Shown here one piece after another: positions 1 through 11,276 of a stretch of DNA of 64,000 nucleotides (the first letter of the stretch is position 1; each line of letters opens with the position of its first letter). Position numbers and translations under genes: made by a program. The notes under the pieces were generated by a model. That model was not told the DNA's origin and ran no database searches. It saw only the letters and a program-made list of their open reading frames with translations. Source of the DNA: Ziziphus jujuba. Lineage: Eukaryota; Streptophyta; Magnoliopsida; Rosales; Rhamnaceae. The stretch spans positions 22,615,001-22,679,000 of the forward strand of contig NC_083386.1 in NCBI RefSeq assembly GCF_031755915.1, written 5' to 3'.

Positions 1-689
1 AATTATTATTAACCAAAATTTTGTCTGCATTATTTATATTGATATTTAATATATTTGCATATATTTTCACTTGCAGGTTTCTTCTAATTTTAATAGTCAA
101 GATCTATTAAACTTGTCATTCAATATTGCGCTTGGATACCATGGTGATTAAGTAATACTATATTTTTAATTACATTTCGATCTTTGTGGTTCATGCTTTT
201 TTTTTTTTTTAATGGTAAAAATTATTAATATTATTTTATTTTCTTGCCATATGTTTTTATTTTTTTATATATATTAAAATATTATATATACTAGGTTTGT
301 AGTCATGTTGCTTCAACAAATTTGATTCAGAATCCAAGTATGTTGAATTTATTAGAACAGGTATTTCGAAAGATTATTAAATATATATATATATATATTT
401 TTTTTTAAAGTTTGTATTATTTTTATAGGAAATGACATGTATTTGTGTGTCTTTTGTAGGTGCATGCAATTCCCTAAGAATACCAAACTTTTGGATTCAA
501 TGACAATTATATAATTGATAATAACAAGAATATATAGAAGTTTGACACAAAGATATAGAAACATTGAGAATAAGTTTTATATTATTTGTTTTTACTATTG
601 AGAATAAGTTTTATATCATTTGTTTTTACTATTTAATGCACTTTAGAAATATTTATTACATCTCTTTAGAGTTAAAAATAATATTCTTT

Positions 690-732
<43 letters not shown>

Positions 733-1487
733 TTTTGATGAATAAAGCATTGTTTTATATTTGATGATAGATGTGTTTTGTTCAAATTATAAATTAATGT
801 CTCATTATATATAACATAACTGAAAGAAATTGCTGCAGTGCCATATGGTAGAAAGAAAAATAGAGAAAGAAGCCTTAATGGCTGCTGCCGCCACACGGTA
901 GAAAAAAATAGTAATAATTAAAAAAAAAGTATAATAGTTATGGAATGAAAAAGTGAAGAATTGTCGGGGATGGCACAAGAAATAAAAAAAAATTAGAAAA
1001 AAAAAAGAATGATACAGAGTCTTTTTCAAACTTTAATTAGTGGGACCCGGTTGGTATAATAATAATTAAAAAAATATAGAAGTTTTGGTTGAAGAGGAGA
1101 AGAACGGCAAGAATGGCAAAAAAACAAAAAAAAAAGAAAAAGAAAAAGAAAAGAAAAAAGAATAATAAATGACTTTTTTTAAAATTTTAATAAAGTGGGT
1201 CAGTTGGAGTTTTGCAGCCACGAGAAAACTTCCGTTCGTATAACTTAACTTAACAGTAAGTGACATGAAAACATAAAAAGTATATGATGATATTTTAAAT
1301 GATGTGTTAATTTTTTATTAGTAGAATAGAATTGGGGATAGAATTTTGGAACAGAAGATCTGCATCAATTTTGGTACTATTTACTTTTACATTTTTTTTT
1401 TATTTTGAAGCTTAAAAAATTTTTAACATTTGATATACTCTATTAATCAAATTGTTAAAGTGTACAAATTCTGTAAAAATTTGCTCA
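1..1487. other. AT-rich intergenic DNA, no gene seen
   Basis: No coding exon with recognisable homology is visible on either strand. The stretch holds long A and T runs and a TA microsatellite near 690-730. A perfect-to-near-perfect 34-bp tandem duplication (about 565-632) is built on the words gagaataagttttat and tttgtttttactat. A purine-rich block lies near 1090-1165. Confidence 0.7.
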
Positions 1488-1492
1488 CGTGA

Positions 1493-1812
1493 TGTGAAGT
1501 TCCACATCGGTTGGAAAGGGGAACGAAGCATGCCATATAAGTAGATGTGGATACCTTTTCCGTACGATGCGTTCCCATGAGGGAAAGTAAAAACGTGAGA
1601 GTAGGATTGGGCTCACTACCTAGCTTTCAAAGCAGACAATATCGTAATTAGGCATGGGAGGCTCGTGTCAGTGGGACTGGTAGGTAAGGGTTATAAGAGG
1701 ATTCCCCTAACCATTACGACGCGTTTTGACAAAACCTTGAGGGCTGGGTTGTAAGAGGATTCTCTAGGTCCAAAGAGGACAATATCGGACGCGGGTGGTC
1801 TGGGATGTTATA
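1493..1812 (+). repeat. 5' LTR of the TRIM-like element
   Basis: This 320-bp LTR starts tgtgaagttccacatcgg and ends ggtctgggatgttata. It contains one copy of the segment running from ccatataagt to ccattacga that is doubled in the 3' LTR. Confidence 0.85.
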
Positions 1813-1814
1813 GT

Positions 1815-1827
1815 TGGTATCAGATCC
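1815..1827 (+). promoter_or_regulatory. Primer-binding site (tRNA-iMet)
   Basis: The word tggtatcagatcc begins two bases after the 5' LTR. It matches the 3' end complement of plant initiator tRNA-Met over its first ten bases. Confidence 0.8.
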
Positions 1828-1878
1828 AGTATCCGGATCGATGCCCCAGCGAGGATGCTGGCCCCAAGGGGGAAGGAT

Positions 1879-2406
1879 TGTGAAGTCTCACATCGGTTGG
1901 AAAGGGGCCATATAAGTGGGTGTGGATACATTTCCCGTACGACACGTTCCCATGAGAGAAAGTAAAACCGTAAGAGAAAGTAAAACCATGAGGGGTAGGA
2001 TTTGGCTCACCACTTAGCTTCCAAAGTAGACAATATCATGATTGGGCATGGGAGGTCCGTGCCAGTGGGACTGGTAGGTAGGGGTTGTAAGAGGATTCCT
2101 CCTAACCATTACGATGGAAATGGGCCATATAAGTGGGTGTGGATACCTTTCTTGTACGACGCATTCCCATGAGGGAAAGTAAAACCGTGAGGGGTAGGAT
2201 TGAGCTCACCACCTAGCTTTCAAAGTGGATAATATCGTGATTGGGCATGGGAGGTCCGTGCCAGTGGGACTGGTAGGTAGGGGTTGTAAGAGGATTCCCC
2301 CTCACCATTACGATGCATTTTGACAAAACCTTGGAAGCTGGATTGTAAGAGAATTCCCCAGGTCCAAAGAGGACAATATCGAACGCGGGTGGTCTGGACT
2401 GTTATA
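1879..2406 (+). repeat. 3' LTR of the TRIM-like element, with internal tandem duplication
   Basis: This 528-bp LTR is homologous to 1493-1812. A block beginning gggccatataagtgggtg occurs at about 1905 and again at about 2122 (period 217 bp), each copy ending near ccattacgatg. The duplication is absent from the 5' LTR, so it arose after insertion. Confidence 0.85.
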
Positions 2407-2411
2407 CGTGA

Positions 2412-2770
2412 TACTTTTGTGCCTAATAAAATGATTTTTCTTATATTTTGGTGTAATTTCAAAAAAAAAAAAATTGAGGGAAAATGGATTAAAAAATTCC
2501 ACAATCTAATTTCAACCAAATAAATGGCGAAAATTAATTATCAGCACGGTAACTTAAGATTATTTTTAGGGCCGTTGTAAGCAAGTTTTATTGAAGTCAC
2601 TGCACCAAAATGGTCTTCAATACTTTCAATGAGATCAAAATTTCTATTATGAAGGAAGCATGCTTAACACTCTAAATCACAAAAATTAGAAAAGGCCTAA
2701 AGAGCTATGAGGTCAACTTTTGGACATCAAAAAGATGGATTTGTCTATATCGTCCCCAAGAAGAAGGAAA
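2412..2770. other. Intergenic DNA, nothing recognised
   Basis: AT-rich sequence with an A run near 2460-2473. No gene or repeat is recognised between the TRIM element and the WD40 fragment. Confidence 0.6.
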
Positions 2771-2773
2771 TAA

Positions 2774-3300
2774 TTAATGGCTATCAGTAGATTCTTCAAA
2801 ATTATCACAGTTTCTACAAGCAAGGATTTCAAACTCCATGAAAGTGGCTAGACTAACCTGGAAACATGTATAATCAAAAGTTTGTAGATTACAGATATGA
2901 AGATTTCCCTCGCAATCACCAGCCGCAAGGTACACTCCATCTGAGCTAACTGCCATTGATCGGAATCCTTGAGAGCTTACAACTAACTCTAACGGCGTCT
3001 CTTTCAAATGTTCCTACACTGACTACAACAAGATCATAAAGAAGACTACATATGTAATTCTGAAACACTAAGAAATTGCTTGGTAACTATTTTGTCTGGT
3101 TTAAGAGCCTAAATTTTTTTACAAGTAATAAAAGATTCAAGAATTGCCTAAATGTGCAGTGCCCATTGGTTCAGTATTCATGTTTTAGAATCTCATTTTC
3201 ATACCAATGAAAGATTCAAGAATTACCTAAATGTGCAATGCCCATTGATTCAGTAGTCAGAGAAAGCTGGTCTGAGTTATCATCTAATGGTTTAACCATT
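2774..3300 (-). pseudogene. Fragment of a WDR62/MABP1-like WD40 gene
   Basis: On the minus strand, two exon-like pieces match the WD40 region of the plant WDR62/MABP1 type. The right piece (about 3300-3232) ends in a residue run ...GIAHL at a GT donor. The left piece (about 3022-2862) follows a GTGTAG acceptor, opens with TFERDAV, then changes frame and reads GFRSMAVSSDG...LAAGDCEGNLHI...FDYTCFQ up to a CAG|GTTAGT donor. The +1 frame change inside one exon, the absence of the rest of the roughly 1000-residue-plus gene and the partial second copy of the exon end at about 3136-3175 all point to a dead fragment. The family call rests on my recognition of the GFRSMAVS and GDCEGNLHI words; no alignment was run. 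Confidence 0.62.
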
Positions 3301-3546
3301 CTCAATACATTTTTTAACTATTTTTCCCTTAAAAAAATTTCTAAAATTACACAAAAATATAAGGACAATCATTTTATTTGGCATGTAAATATCATGTGGG
3401 AAAATTTTAACAAAAATTATCCGTATTTAACGGTTATTAAAATAAAAAGTATCAAATGTCAAAAAAAATTTTACATATCTTAAAATAAAAGATTATGAAA
3501 GTAAACGATATTAAAGACTATTTTGTTCAAAAAAAATTATGGCTAG

Positions 3547-3583
<37 letters not shown>

Positions 3584-4389
3584 ATACACACTAATTGTTA
3601 AAAAAAAAAAAATGATACACTATTGTATAGTACAATTGTTTAACAGTAATATTGAATCTGCCATCGCATACAAGTAAGCTAATAAGCAAAACACTAGCTA
3701 TAGTTTTCTATCACCTTATAGTTATAAATATAATATTTTTATAATTTCAAATTTGGGCTTCAAAATATCTTAGTTACGATCATTAGTAATTATTGTCACC
3801 AAACCGTTTAAAATTGACCATTTTATCAGTTTTCTTTTAAATTGATTGAAAAAACTTCATAAGTTAAAAACATATCAAATTAAAATTGGTCTGGTTTGAA
3901 CTCCTAAGTTAATTTTTTTTCTAATTAGTTAATTAATACGTATGTACTGAGCAAATTTTTTTTATTAAACGTAATGACCGAATTAACCACATAATTAATA
4001 ATTTAAAAAGGTATATCAAAGCAAACAACAATGCTATATATATCCAACACAGGTGGTTGATAAGTGAACTTTGACCTCATGCGTCCTAGAAATAATTCAT
4101 TTAAATTTCCACAATGGTCAATAGAACATGCTTGGTTTGACAATTGACAAAGAGATCTATCGGAATTTCTAGGAAATTTAAAAACCTACACTAATTATCA
4201 TCCACATAAGAGGTCGAGCTACGGCACTCAGTAGAGAATTAATGGTGGTAGGTGAACTAGTACTAGGAATAATTTCTTCCACGTTATTTAGTCAGCACCG
4301 GTTGGCTACCTCTTTATACCGTCCATAAATATATACATAGAATGTTGTTTGATAGATACTTTTTTTTTTTTTATTGGACCACATATATA
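3301..4389. other. AT-rich intergenic DNA
   Basis: No gene is recognised. TA microsatellites lie at about 3547-3588 and 4381-4410. The second marks the left edge of the duplicated unit that carries the lipid-transfer-like gene. Confidence 0.65.
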
Positions 4390-5594
4390 TATATATATAT
4401 ATATATATTCAGAAAATTAAGTCAGAGCTAAGCCAGTTCCACATTCCAAACGATATCCCCAAGTGTTTGTCTGATGTGTGGGTACGTGATTACTTCAAAT
4501 TTACTCAATTTTCATATAACATAGTAATATACAGCCATATCGGGTTTTTAATTTTCCCTTATCAAAAAATGGAAATTAAAAAAAATAAAAATCTATTAGT
4601 TTCATTTCTTGTTATGCTATCCTATATATAATGTTGTTTTCCCATCTTGTTTTGCACGCCAACTAATTTTATTCACTCAATAATAATAATAATTATTTAT
4701 AATAATTTTCTTTGTAATTCTATACAGTGGCAATGGCTTACTAATTCAGATATTCTCGTTTAACAACTTCAATAATAATAATAATAAGTAATTTTATTTG
4801 CCAAAAAAAGGGGGTCAAAAAAAACAAAAAACTTGTAGTACTATAATTTTAGTAATTTCAGTTCCCCGTTAAGCTACCTCGATCGAATGGGCCAGCCAGA
4901 AAGGCACGGCTTAGCTAGATCCAGTGGTTCATGGCACACCACTAGCAAAAATAAATAAATAAAAATGGCTAGTTTCTGGCGCATCGAGTGGGAGAAAATC
5001 TTCCATAAATGATTTTATTTTAATTTTTATCAAAAATTGATCTTCAACAAGAAAAGACACATGCGGATGCTCTGTCCTCGCAATGATGATTATTGAGATA
5101 TTGCCTGTTTACCTTTTCTTTTTACTATTATTCTTCATTGTTCTCCTAAGTTCTTTCTTTTTTATGCTCTTTTTTTTTTTGTATGCCAAAAACACTTTTT
5201 TTCTTTTGTTTTTTTTTTTCGTCGATTCAAATAAGTTGATTGAGAGTGTATATGTGGTGGTTGTGTAGTCTAATAAGGGCAACAACGTGTCTCTTGATAA
5301 AAAAACCAAGTAACAAAGACGGGACGTTTGCATATATATAATTGAGACAGACAAGATATAAGGTGATTTATTTAATGGAAAAAATAAATAACAATAAAGT
5401 TTACATGGTCTAATTGATTTCATGATAGAAGGTTCCAACAGGAACAGGCGCACAAACAAAAATACAATGTCTTTAAGCCAAACAACAAAGACAGACATGA
5501 TTTATTTAACAATTAATTCAAGCACACATTCTTCCCATATGGTATAGCTATAGCTAGCTAGGTCCATCCATGTTGTTCAGGGAGATATTTTTGG

Positions 5595-5646
5595 TCAAGG
5601 AGTAGTTACACCTGCAAAGATATAGACACTTGTCCAGTCAAATAAA

Positions 5647-5677
<31 letters not shown>

Positions 5678-6501
5678 TATATAGAGCCCTCATACAAGTC
5701 AGATATGAAGTCAATTTTGTGCATTTGTGTTTGGATACGTATATATATATATATATTATATCAAAGTAGAAGTAATTCTAATTTCTAATGTAAGCGGTAC
5801 AAGTATTTTATCCAAAAAAAAAAAAAAATGTAAAAGCTACAAGCACTCTAATGTGAAAACCGTCAATGTGGAAATTGTTCCAGAAAAATACAATTAAAAA
5901 TTCACCATATTATATATGCTAAAATATTCATTTTGAATAGACAAAAAATATAACAGTATTTCTCCTATACAATGGACGTGATAAATCCAAAAAATCATTA
6001 AAAACTATTATGACAAGTTATTCACCAAAACTATTACCCAAGTTGGAAAAATCAAAATAAATAAATAAATACTGAATACTAAATTGTGTATCAAAATTAT
6101 GATCTAAACCAGAGATCAAAATCAAACGAATTTTGAGTTAAAAAATATATATATATATGCTCACTGCCGCATTTGAAGTGGTGAGGAACTGTACGTCCAC
6201 ATCCTTCAATCTGCTTAATGGTTCTTTGGACATTAATAAGATTAGCAAGCTTTGGGGTTACCAGAGGGCAAACACACTCCACATGAGTGACCCTAACTCG
6301 CTGACAACAGCTTGGAGATGGATTACTACCAAATATCACAGCTTTGCATTCTTTCACCAGAAGATCTTTCTCTTGCTTACACTGGCTTGGACTAGTATCC
6401 CCATTTACCGTTCTCATCTCCCAAACACCCACAAACACCACCAATACCATAATCACCACCACCATCAATTTCCCAGCAAATGATCCACCTGCCCTCTCCA
6501 T
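5595..6501 (-). CDS. Secreted eight-cysteine lipid-transfer-like protein, copy 1
   Basis: Two exons on the minus strand: 6501-6165 and a 17-nt last exon, 5611-5595, joined across a GT-AG intron (GTGAGC ... TTTGCAG). The product is 117 residues. A hydrophobic signal segment (about residues 10-28, VVVIMVLVVFVGVW) precedes a mature domain with the full pattern C-C-CC-CxC-C-C (PSQCK, VKECK, SCCQ, VECVCP, EGCG, FKCG). That is the AAI/LTP_2 four-helix fold held by four disulfides, which usually binds lipids outside the cell. Reading through the donor would add a low-complexity tail. Splicing instead ends the protein CGSVTTP, and the near-identical copy at 15121-15937 splices identically, which supports the model. 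A TATA box lies 120 bp upstream of the ATG. The ligand and the subfamily (DIR1-like or other) are not known. Confidence 0.85.
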
Positions 6502-6620
6502 TTTTCACCAAGACTTTACTTCTATCTTATTTTCTTATCTCTCTCTCCTTTTTTTATTTTTTTTTTTTTTCCTTCCTTCCTTGCTTTTGCTATTTTAAAC
6601 TTTAGACTCTGGCCAAACCC

Positions 6621-6627
6621 CTTTATA
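6621..6627 (-). promoter_or_regulatory. TATA box of lipid-transfer-like gene copy 1
   Basis: TATAAAG on the minus strand, 120 bp upstream of the start codon. The second copy has TATATAAAG at the equivalent place (119 bp upstream). Confidence 0.65.
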
Positions 6628-7545
6628 GGCGGATGGAAATTTAAGTAGTTCCCCAAAAGTCATGAGAGAGACAAGCGGATATGCTACAGCTAGGTTCAGA
6701 CTTTGACTTACTTGACGGTTTAGTTATCTATCCAGCTGGTTTAAACGAGGTCAATTGTTTGTGGTATTTTTAATTTTTAAAATTTTATAATATAAATTTT
6801 TAAAAATTTTAAGTTTTAATTTGTTGTATGATGATTCTAGTAGGATTAATATTAAAATGTATTAAATTTTAAACTAAAATATATTAAAATATAAAATTTT
6901 AATTCAATATTTTTTAATTTGAGTTTAATACCAATTATCTAATTTATATCAATTTTTTTAAAAAAATTAATGAAATTTAAAGGTAAAATATTAAAAATAA
7001 TATTAATATTTTGTACTTTAGTTTTTTTAGTTTTTAAAATTAATATAATCTTAATGTCAGTTATATAACATAACAGTTAGATATTATAGTCAAAAGACAA
7101 ATAAAGTTTAAATTGTAACAAATTAAAAAATAAAACTTAATTATTGAATCCACAATTAGAATATCAAAATTGTAAAACTCTAAAAATTAAGAGTATTTAA
7201 ATGTAATTATCCTTATTAAATTTTTATATTACCTACCAAGTTACCTCACAATTTCCTTATATTTATTTGCACCATAGCCTATCTTAAGGGATTATGGATG
7301 CAATTTTAATTTACAACATTTAGTTTTATTTTTTATTTTTTAATACTAAATATTTAATATAGGAGAAGTAAATCCTTTAATAATAATCAATTAAATTAGT
7401 AAAATTTGTATATCTTGATGGAATTTTCTTTTAAAAAATAAAAATTTATGACTCTCTTTTTTTGCCCCTATTTACTATCATGCCACATCAAGGTGAGATA
7501 TATGTATGAAAACTCATGTACAATATGTATATATATACAAAAATT

Positions 7546-8249
7546 TTATAATCAAGAAATTTCTTATTAAGTTATGAATTCTTATGTGGCAAGTAGAAGG
7601 GTTGGCAAATCCTATTTTAGGAAAACTTTTTGGTCATATATATGTTAAATTAGGGGATGAGAGTTTTTTATGAAATCTACAAAAATATATTTTCTTATTT
7701 TTAATATTTGTCCCCAAAAAAAAAATGCAAGTAAAGCTGATACTGTAAATTAATGAAATAATTAATTAATGGGAACTGTTTAATCTAGTGCTTTTTTTTT
7801 TTTTTGGATTTTTAATACTTATGACTTCTTAATTATTAAGCTTTTGGATTTTGGTCTCTTAATTTTTTGTTTGGTATTTTAGTCCTTACACTTGATTTTT
7901 TGGTGTATTTTGATAGTTAAAATATATATATATATATATATAAATATATATTCCACTTTTAGCAATTTTGAGATATGTAGTTTATTTAATTTTGAGGTAA
8001 GACGTAAGAGTCTTATGAAGTTGTCTAATTTGTTGTTTTATTGTTACAGTTAGTACAATGCATGCCAAAAAACTACTAAAATGTGGACAAAAATTAATTT
8101 AATTACCATAAATGTATAAAAAACTGACTTAGAGACCAACGAATGCCAAAAAACAATTAGGGATCAGAATGCAAAACCCTAATAATTAAGGGGTTACACG
8201 TTCTAAAAAATTTTGTTTTTTGGATATGAAAGTATCATTTAACCTAGCT
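7546..8249. other. AT-rich DNA, part of the extra segment in duplication copy 1
   Basis: No gene seen. This is the start of about 5.5 kb (7.55-13.01 kb) that interrupts the A-B order in copy 1. Unit A and unit B are directly adjacent in copy 2 (near 17550). A TA microsatellite lies at 7921-7941. Confidence 0.6.
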
Positions 8250-8935
8250 TGTAACACCCCGTCCCGAACCATGTCGGAAATTTTTGCACGTTGACCGAGG
8301 TTGGCGTTTGACCGTTGACCCACGGGGTCAAAAGTTGACTTTTTGACCCGATTGGAATTCTAGGTTGACTGAGGTACCGTTACGAAGTACGCATTGGCAC
8401 GAGTTCGTAGACTGGTAGCACGTTCAAAACGGAGCTACGGTTTGAAAGTTATGAGCAAAACAAGTTGAGGTCCAAACTGTCCAAGGGGTGCCGGAGTTGA
8501 CTTTTTATTCATGCAAGGTTGAGCTTTGACTCATGCATGGTTGTGAAGTGTTCATCGATACGAGTCTGTAGACTAGCGGCGTCCGATTTGGACATGCGGT
8601 TTGAAAGTTATGGACCTGTAGAGTTTTTTAAACATCGTATTATTTTAATATTATTTTTGAACGTGTAACGATGTGCCACGTGTGACTTAATGAAGGTGAC
8701 CATGTATCACCATGTTGAGAAGCCACATGTCAACCATGTGTAAAATCATATTATTTTATTATTATTTTAAATAATAATATTATTATTAATATTATTTAAT
8801 TATTTTTAATTTATTCTTTTTTTATTTTATTTTATTTTCTTTTTCTTTTTCTTTTTCTTTTTCTTTTCTTTTCCCCCACGTGGAAAAAAAGGCCAGGGGG
8901 CCCGATCCTCTCCTTCTTCTTCTTCTTCTTCTTCT

Positions 8936-8977
<42 letters not shown>

Positions 8978-11271
8978 TTCCCACCGCCCGTCTCTCTCTC
9001 TCTCTCCCTGCTGCACATTTTCTGGCCACCGGAACCACTCACGCGCCGGCCGATGTGAAAGCCCACAGTTGGGAGACACCGGCAGCCAAATTTCCGGCCG
9101 AATGGCCAGCGAACGCGCCGGGATCGGCCTCCAACATCGGCGGCCGGTGTGTTGCTGGTTTGGCCATTTTCCGGCAGCCACCAGTCCTTTCCCACTAATT
9201 TGGACCCTCTGATTCCGATTCTGAGCTCCAATTAACTCAACTCCCATCGATTTGCGAGATACGAGGAATTGAAAACCGGCCGAAGCTTTCTGGCCAAATT
9301 CCGGCCACCTCCGTCGGAATTGGGGTCGATGGAGACTGGATTGGTAATCCTCGTCGCTCAAGCTTCGATTCGGTATATAATTTGTCAATTTTGGATAACG
9401 TTTGTGTTTGACCCCCCGGGTACCGGGTATTATTTACCCGAATAAAATATTAATTTATTTGACTGTGTGTGAATTGTGTTCTAGGAGCACAAGTGAGTCA
9501 TGGAATTGATCCCATGGTGGATCATGGTTTAATTGCATGCTCCAGGTGAGTGACCCACCTTTAATAAATATTTTGGGGTAATTAATTATATTTAATTGCT
9601 GTTAAATTGGTATCTGTAATTGGTGCTCATGTGGCGTATTTTAAATATAATCGGAAAAAATATTATTTTATATATATATTCACCCATTGGTGCTAAATGA
9701 AATTTTGGGGTCATTAGAAATTTCCGATTATTATTTCATTGTGATCAAATGGTATTTATTATACATGAGCAAGTATTTTCAGTAACTATTTGTGTCTGGA
9801 TTTTATATCATTTTTGGGCAATTAATTATGTTTAATTGGTATTTAAATTATGCTCATGTGGTACAATTTGGTTATGGTTTTATTGTGGTTTAATTTATTT
9901 ATCATGCATGAGCAAAGTGTATTTCGGTAATATTCGTATGTGGTTTAAGTATTATTTTCGGGCATAATTGGGTTAAATATTTTATGAAAATATTTGTTTA
10001 AATTTTATAAATTATGCCCGCGGTATTTTTATGGTTGCATCTCGTATTTCGAGAAAGTTGTGGTTTGTTTGTTATCGATGGTTCGTACCGATGTATTAAA
10101 TAAAAATATGTGGGATGGTAAGTATGAGAATTTAATGTATTTCCCACGGTAGTTTTGGAAAATGGTACGGTTGGTTTAATAATTATTTTAGACGTATTCA
10201 CACAGTATTGGTGTTCTGGTATATGTATATGTGGTTCAGCGTGCAAGTATTATTATTTCACCCGTGAGTTGCCATTGGACCATGGGCAGGCAAGTTTGTT
10301 ATTGCGCACAGCCGCCCCCCTCCTTGGCCGGGATGATGGTTTCAGCAGCGGTACTGTCGGGACGCCGAAGTACGGTTTGCAAGTTTCTCTCTTTAACCCT
10401 CCCTCCAGTCGGTGCTCAGGATGCTGGGTATCGGAGGGCATCACTGGTATATGGTGTAGTGCGTCAAGTCAAGTGTAATCGTCAGGTGTAATTTTCAGAT
10501 AAAGTTTCAAACCCCAAAGGTGTTCAAAAATTATTTATTATAATTTATTACATTTTAATTATATATTGGGGTATTTATTATATATTGTTTATCAAATGGT
10601 TTGATCCCTTGGTTTTCGAGAAGTACGAATATCGGGTTTTGTGAAAATGTTTTAAAAGGGGAACATTTCCAACGGAGTGAATAGTGAGGATTTTGAGAGA
10701 AATTGTTACTTCAAATGTTTATTTATTTGTTCGGTATTGATTTATTAAATCCCTTTATTTGGTATATTATTAATATTAAAGGTGTACAGTAGATAGGTTC
10801 ACTCACTGAGATGATTAGCATCTCACACTCTTAAATTCCGTTCCCCTAGGTCCAGGTTGGAGACATTGATTGTCCGGGGCGAGCCCAACGTCTCAGTTCT
10901 TTGCCGAAGGTTCAAGAAGTATTTCTTCCCTTTTTCCTCTCTATCCTGTATTGCTTCTTACCTGTCATTGTATAAATTCCACATTTGTTGCATAATGCTC
11001 TGTATACTGTATTGGACGTGTAGTTATTATTTATGCACTGGGTTGCTACTGTTGTTATTTGGAGTGCTGTAAATTTGTGAAATCAATTTGTAATATTGTG
11101 GGAGGAATAAGGGGATGTTTATAGAAGTGTGTTTTCAGTGCAGGTAATTTTTGGTTAGTCATACCCTTAGGGGAGGTGCTGCTGGATTTTCCGTTGGAAG
11201 GTTCGGTGGTATTTTCCTGGGATCAGGACTTGTCTAGGATTCCAGGGAGGCGTTCTGGACGGGTCCTGACA
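8250..11271 (+). mobile_element. Solo LTR, 3.0 kb
   Basis: The element starts tgtaacaccccgtcccgaac and ends gggtcctgaca (TG...CA with TGT/ACA inverted ends). It is flanked by the 5-bp direct repeat tagct at 8245-8249 and 11272-11276. No primer-binding site, internal coding region or second LTR is present, so it looks like the product of LTR-LTR recombination. A shorter relative in opposite orientation lies at 55849-58111. Its GC content is clearly above that of its surroundings, and it contains CTT/CTTT microsatellites (about 8911-8977) that produce long meaningless reading frames. The parent retrotransposon family cannot be named from the LTR alone. Confidence 0.85.
8911..8977. repeat. CTT / TTTC microsatellite inside the solo LTR
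   Basis: Roughly ten CTT units run directly into about ten TTTC units, followed by a short CT run near 8993-9006. They encode low-complexity L/F or K/E/R frames that are not genes. Confidence 0.85.
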
Positions 11272-11276
11272 TAGCT

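Larger units (their letters stand above)
1493..2406 (+). mobile_element. Miniature LTR retrotransposon (TRIM-like)
   Basis: Two LTRs starting tgtgaagt and ending tgttata flank only about 66 bp of internal DNA. The internal part opens two bases after the 5' LTR with tggtatcaga, the usual primer-binding match to initiator tRNA-Met. It ends in a purine tract (aaggggggaaggat-like) just before the 3' LTR. A 5-bp target-site duplication, cgtga, lies at 1488-1492 and 2407-2411. There is no coding capacity, so the element must have been mobilised in trans. The 3' LTR is about 210 bp longer because of an internal tandem duplication. The TSD and primer site are seen directly; the TRIM class follows from size and layout. 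Confidence 0.88.
4400..7545. repeat. Duplicated unit A, copy 1
   Basis: This block matches about 13835-17550 with the same order of landmarks: the word cagaaaattaagtc at the left edge, ccaagtgttt, the eight-cysteine gene with both exons, and the 3' AT-rich tail ending near a gtacaata/gtacaaca word. Copy 1 lacks an approximately 385-bp insertion and an approximately 160-bp stretch that copy 2 has. The left edge falls at a TA microsatellite in both copies. Confidence 0.85.

Noticed and set aside
5109..5498. 129-codon minus-strand frame
   Set aside because: Low-complexity lysine-rich end and no conservation of frame in the duplicate near 14.6-15.0 kb.
6157..6598. Plus-strand frames opposite the lipid-transfer-like gene (and the same at 15569-16065)
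   Set aside because: They are antisense shadows of the real minus-strand exon; codon similarity between copies is explained by the sense gene.
8822..9388. Long overlapping reading frames rich in K/E/R on minus and L/F/S on plus
   Set aside because: They are produced by CTT and TTTC microsatellites inside the solo LTR and have no recognisable domain.
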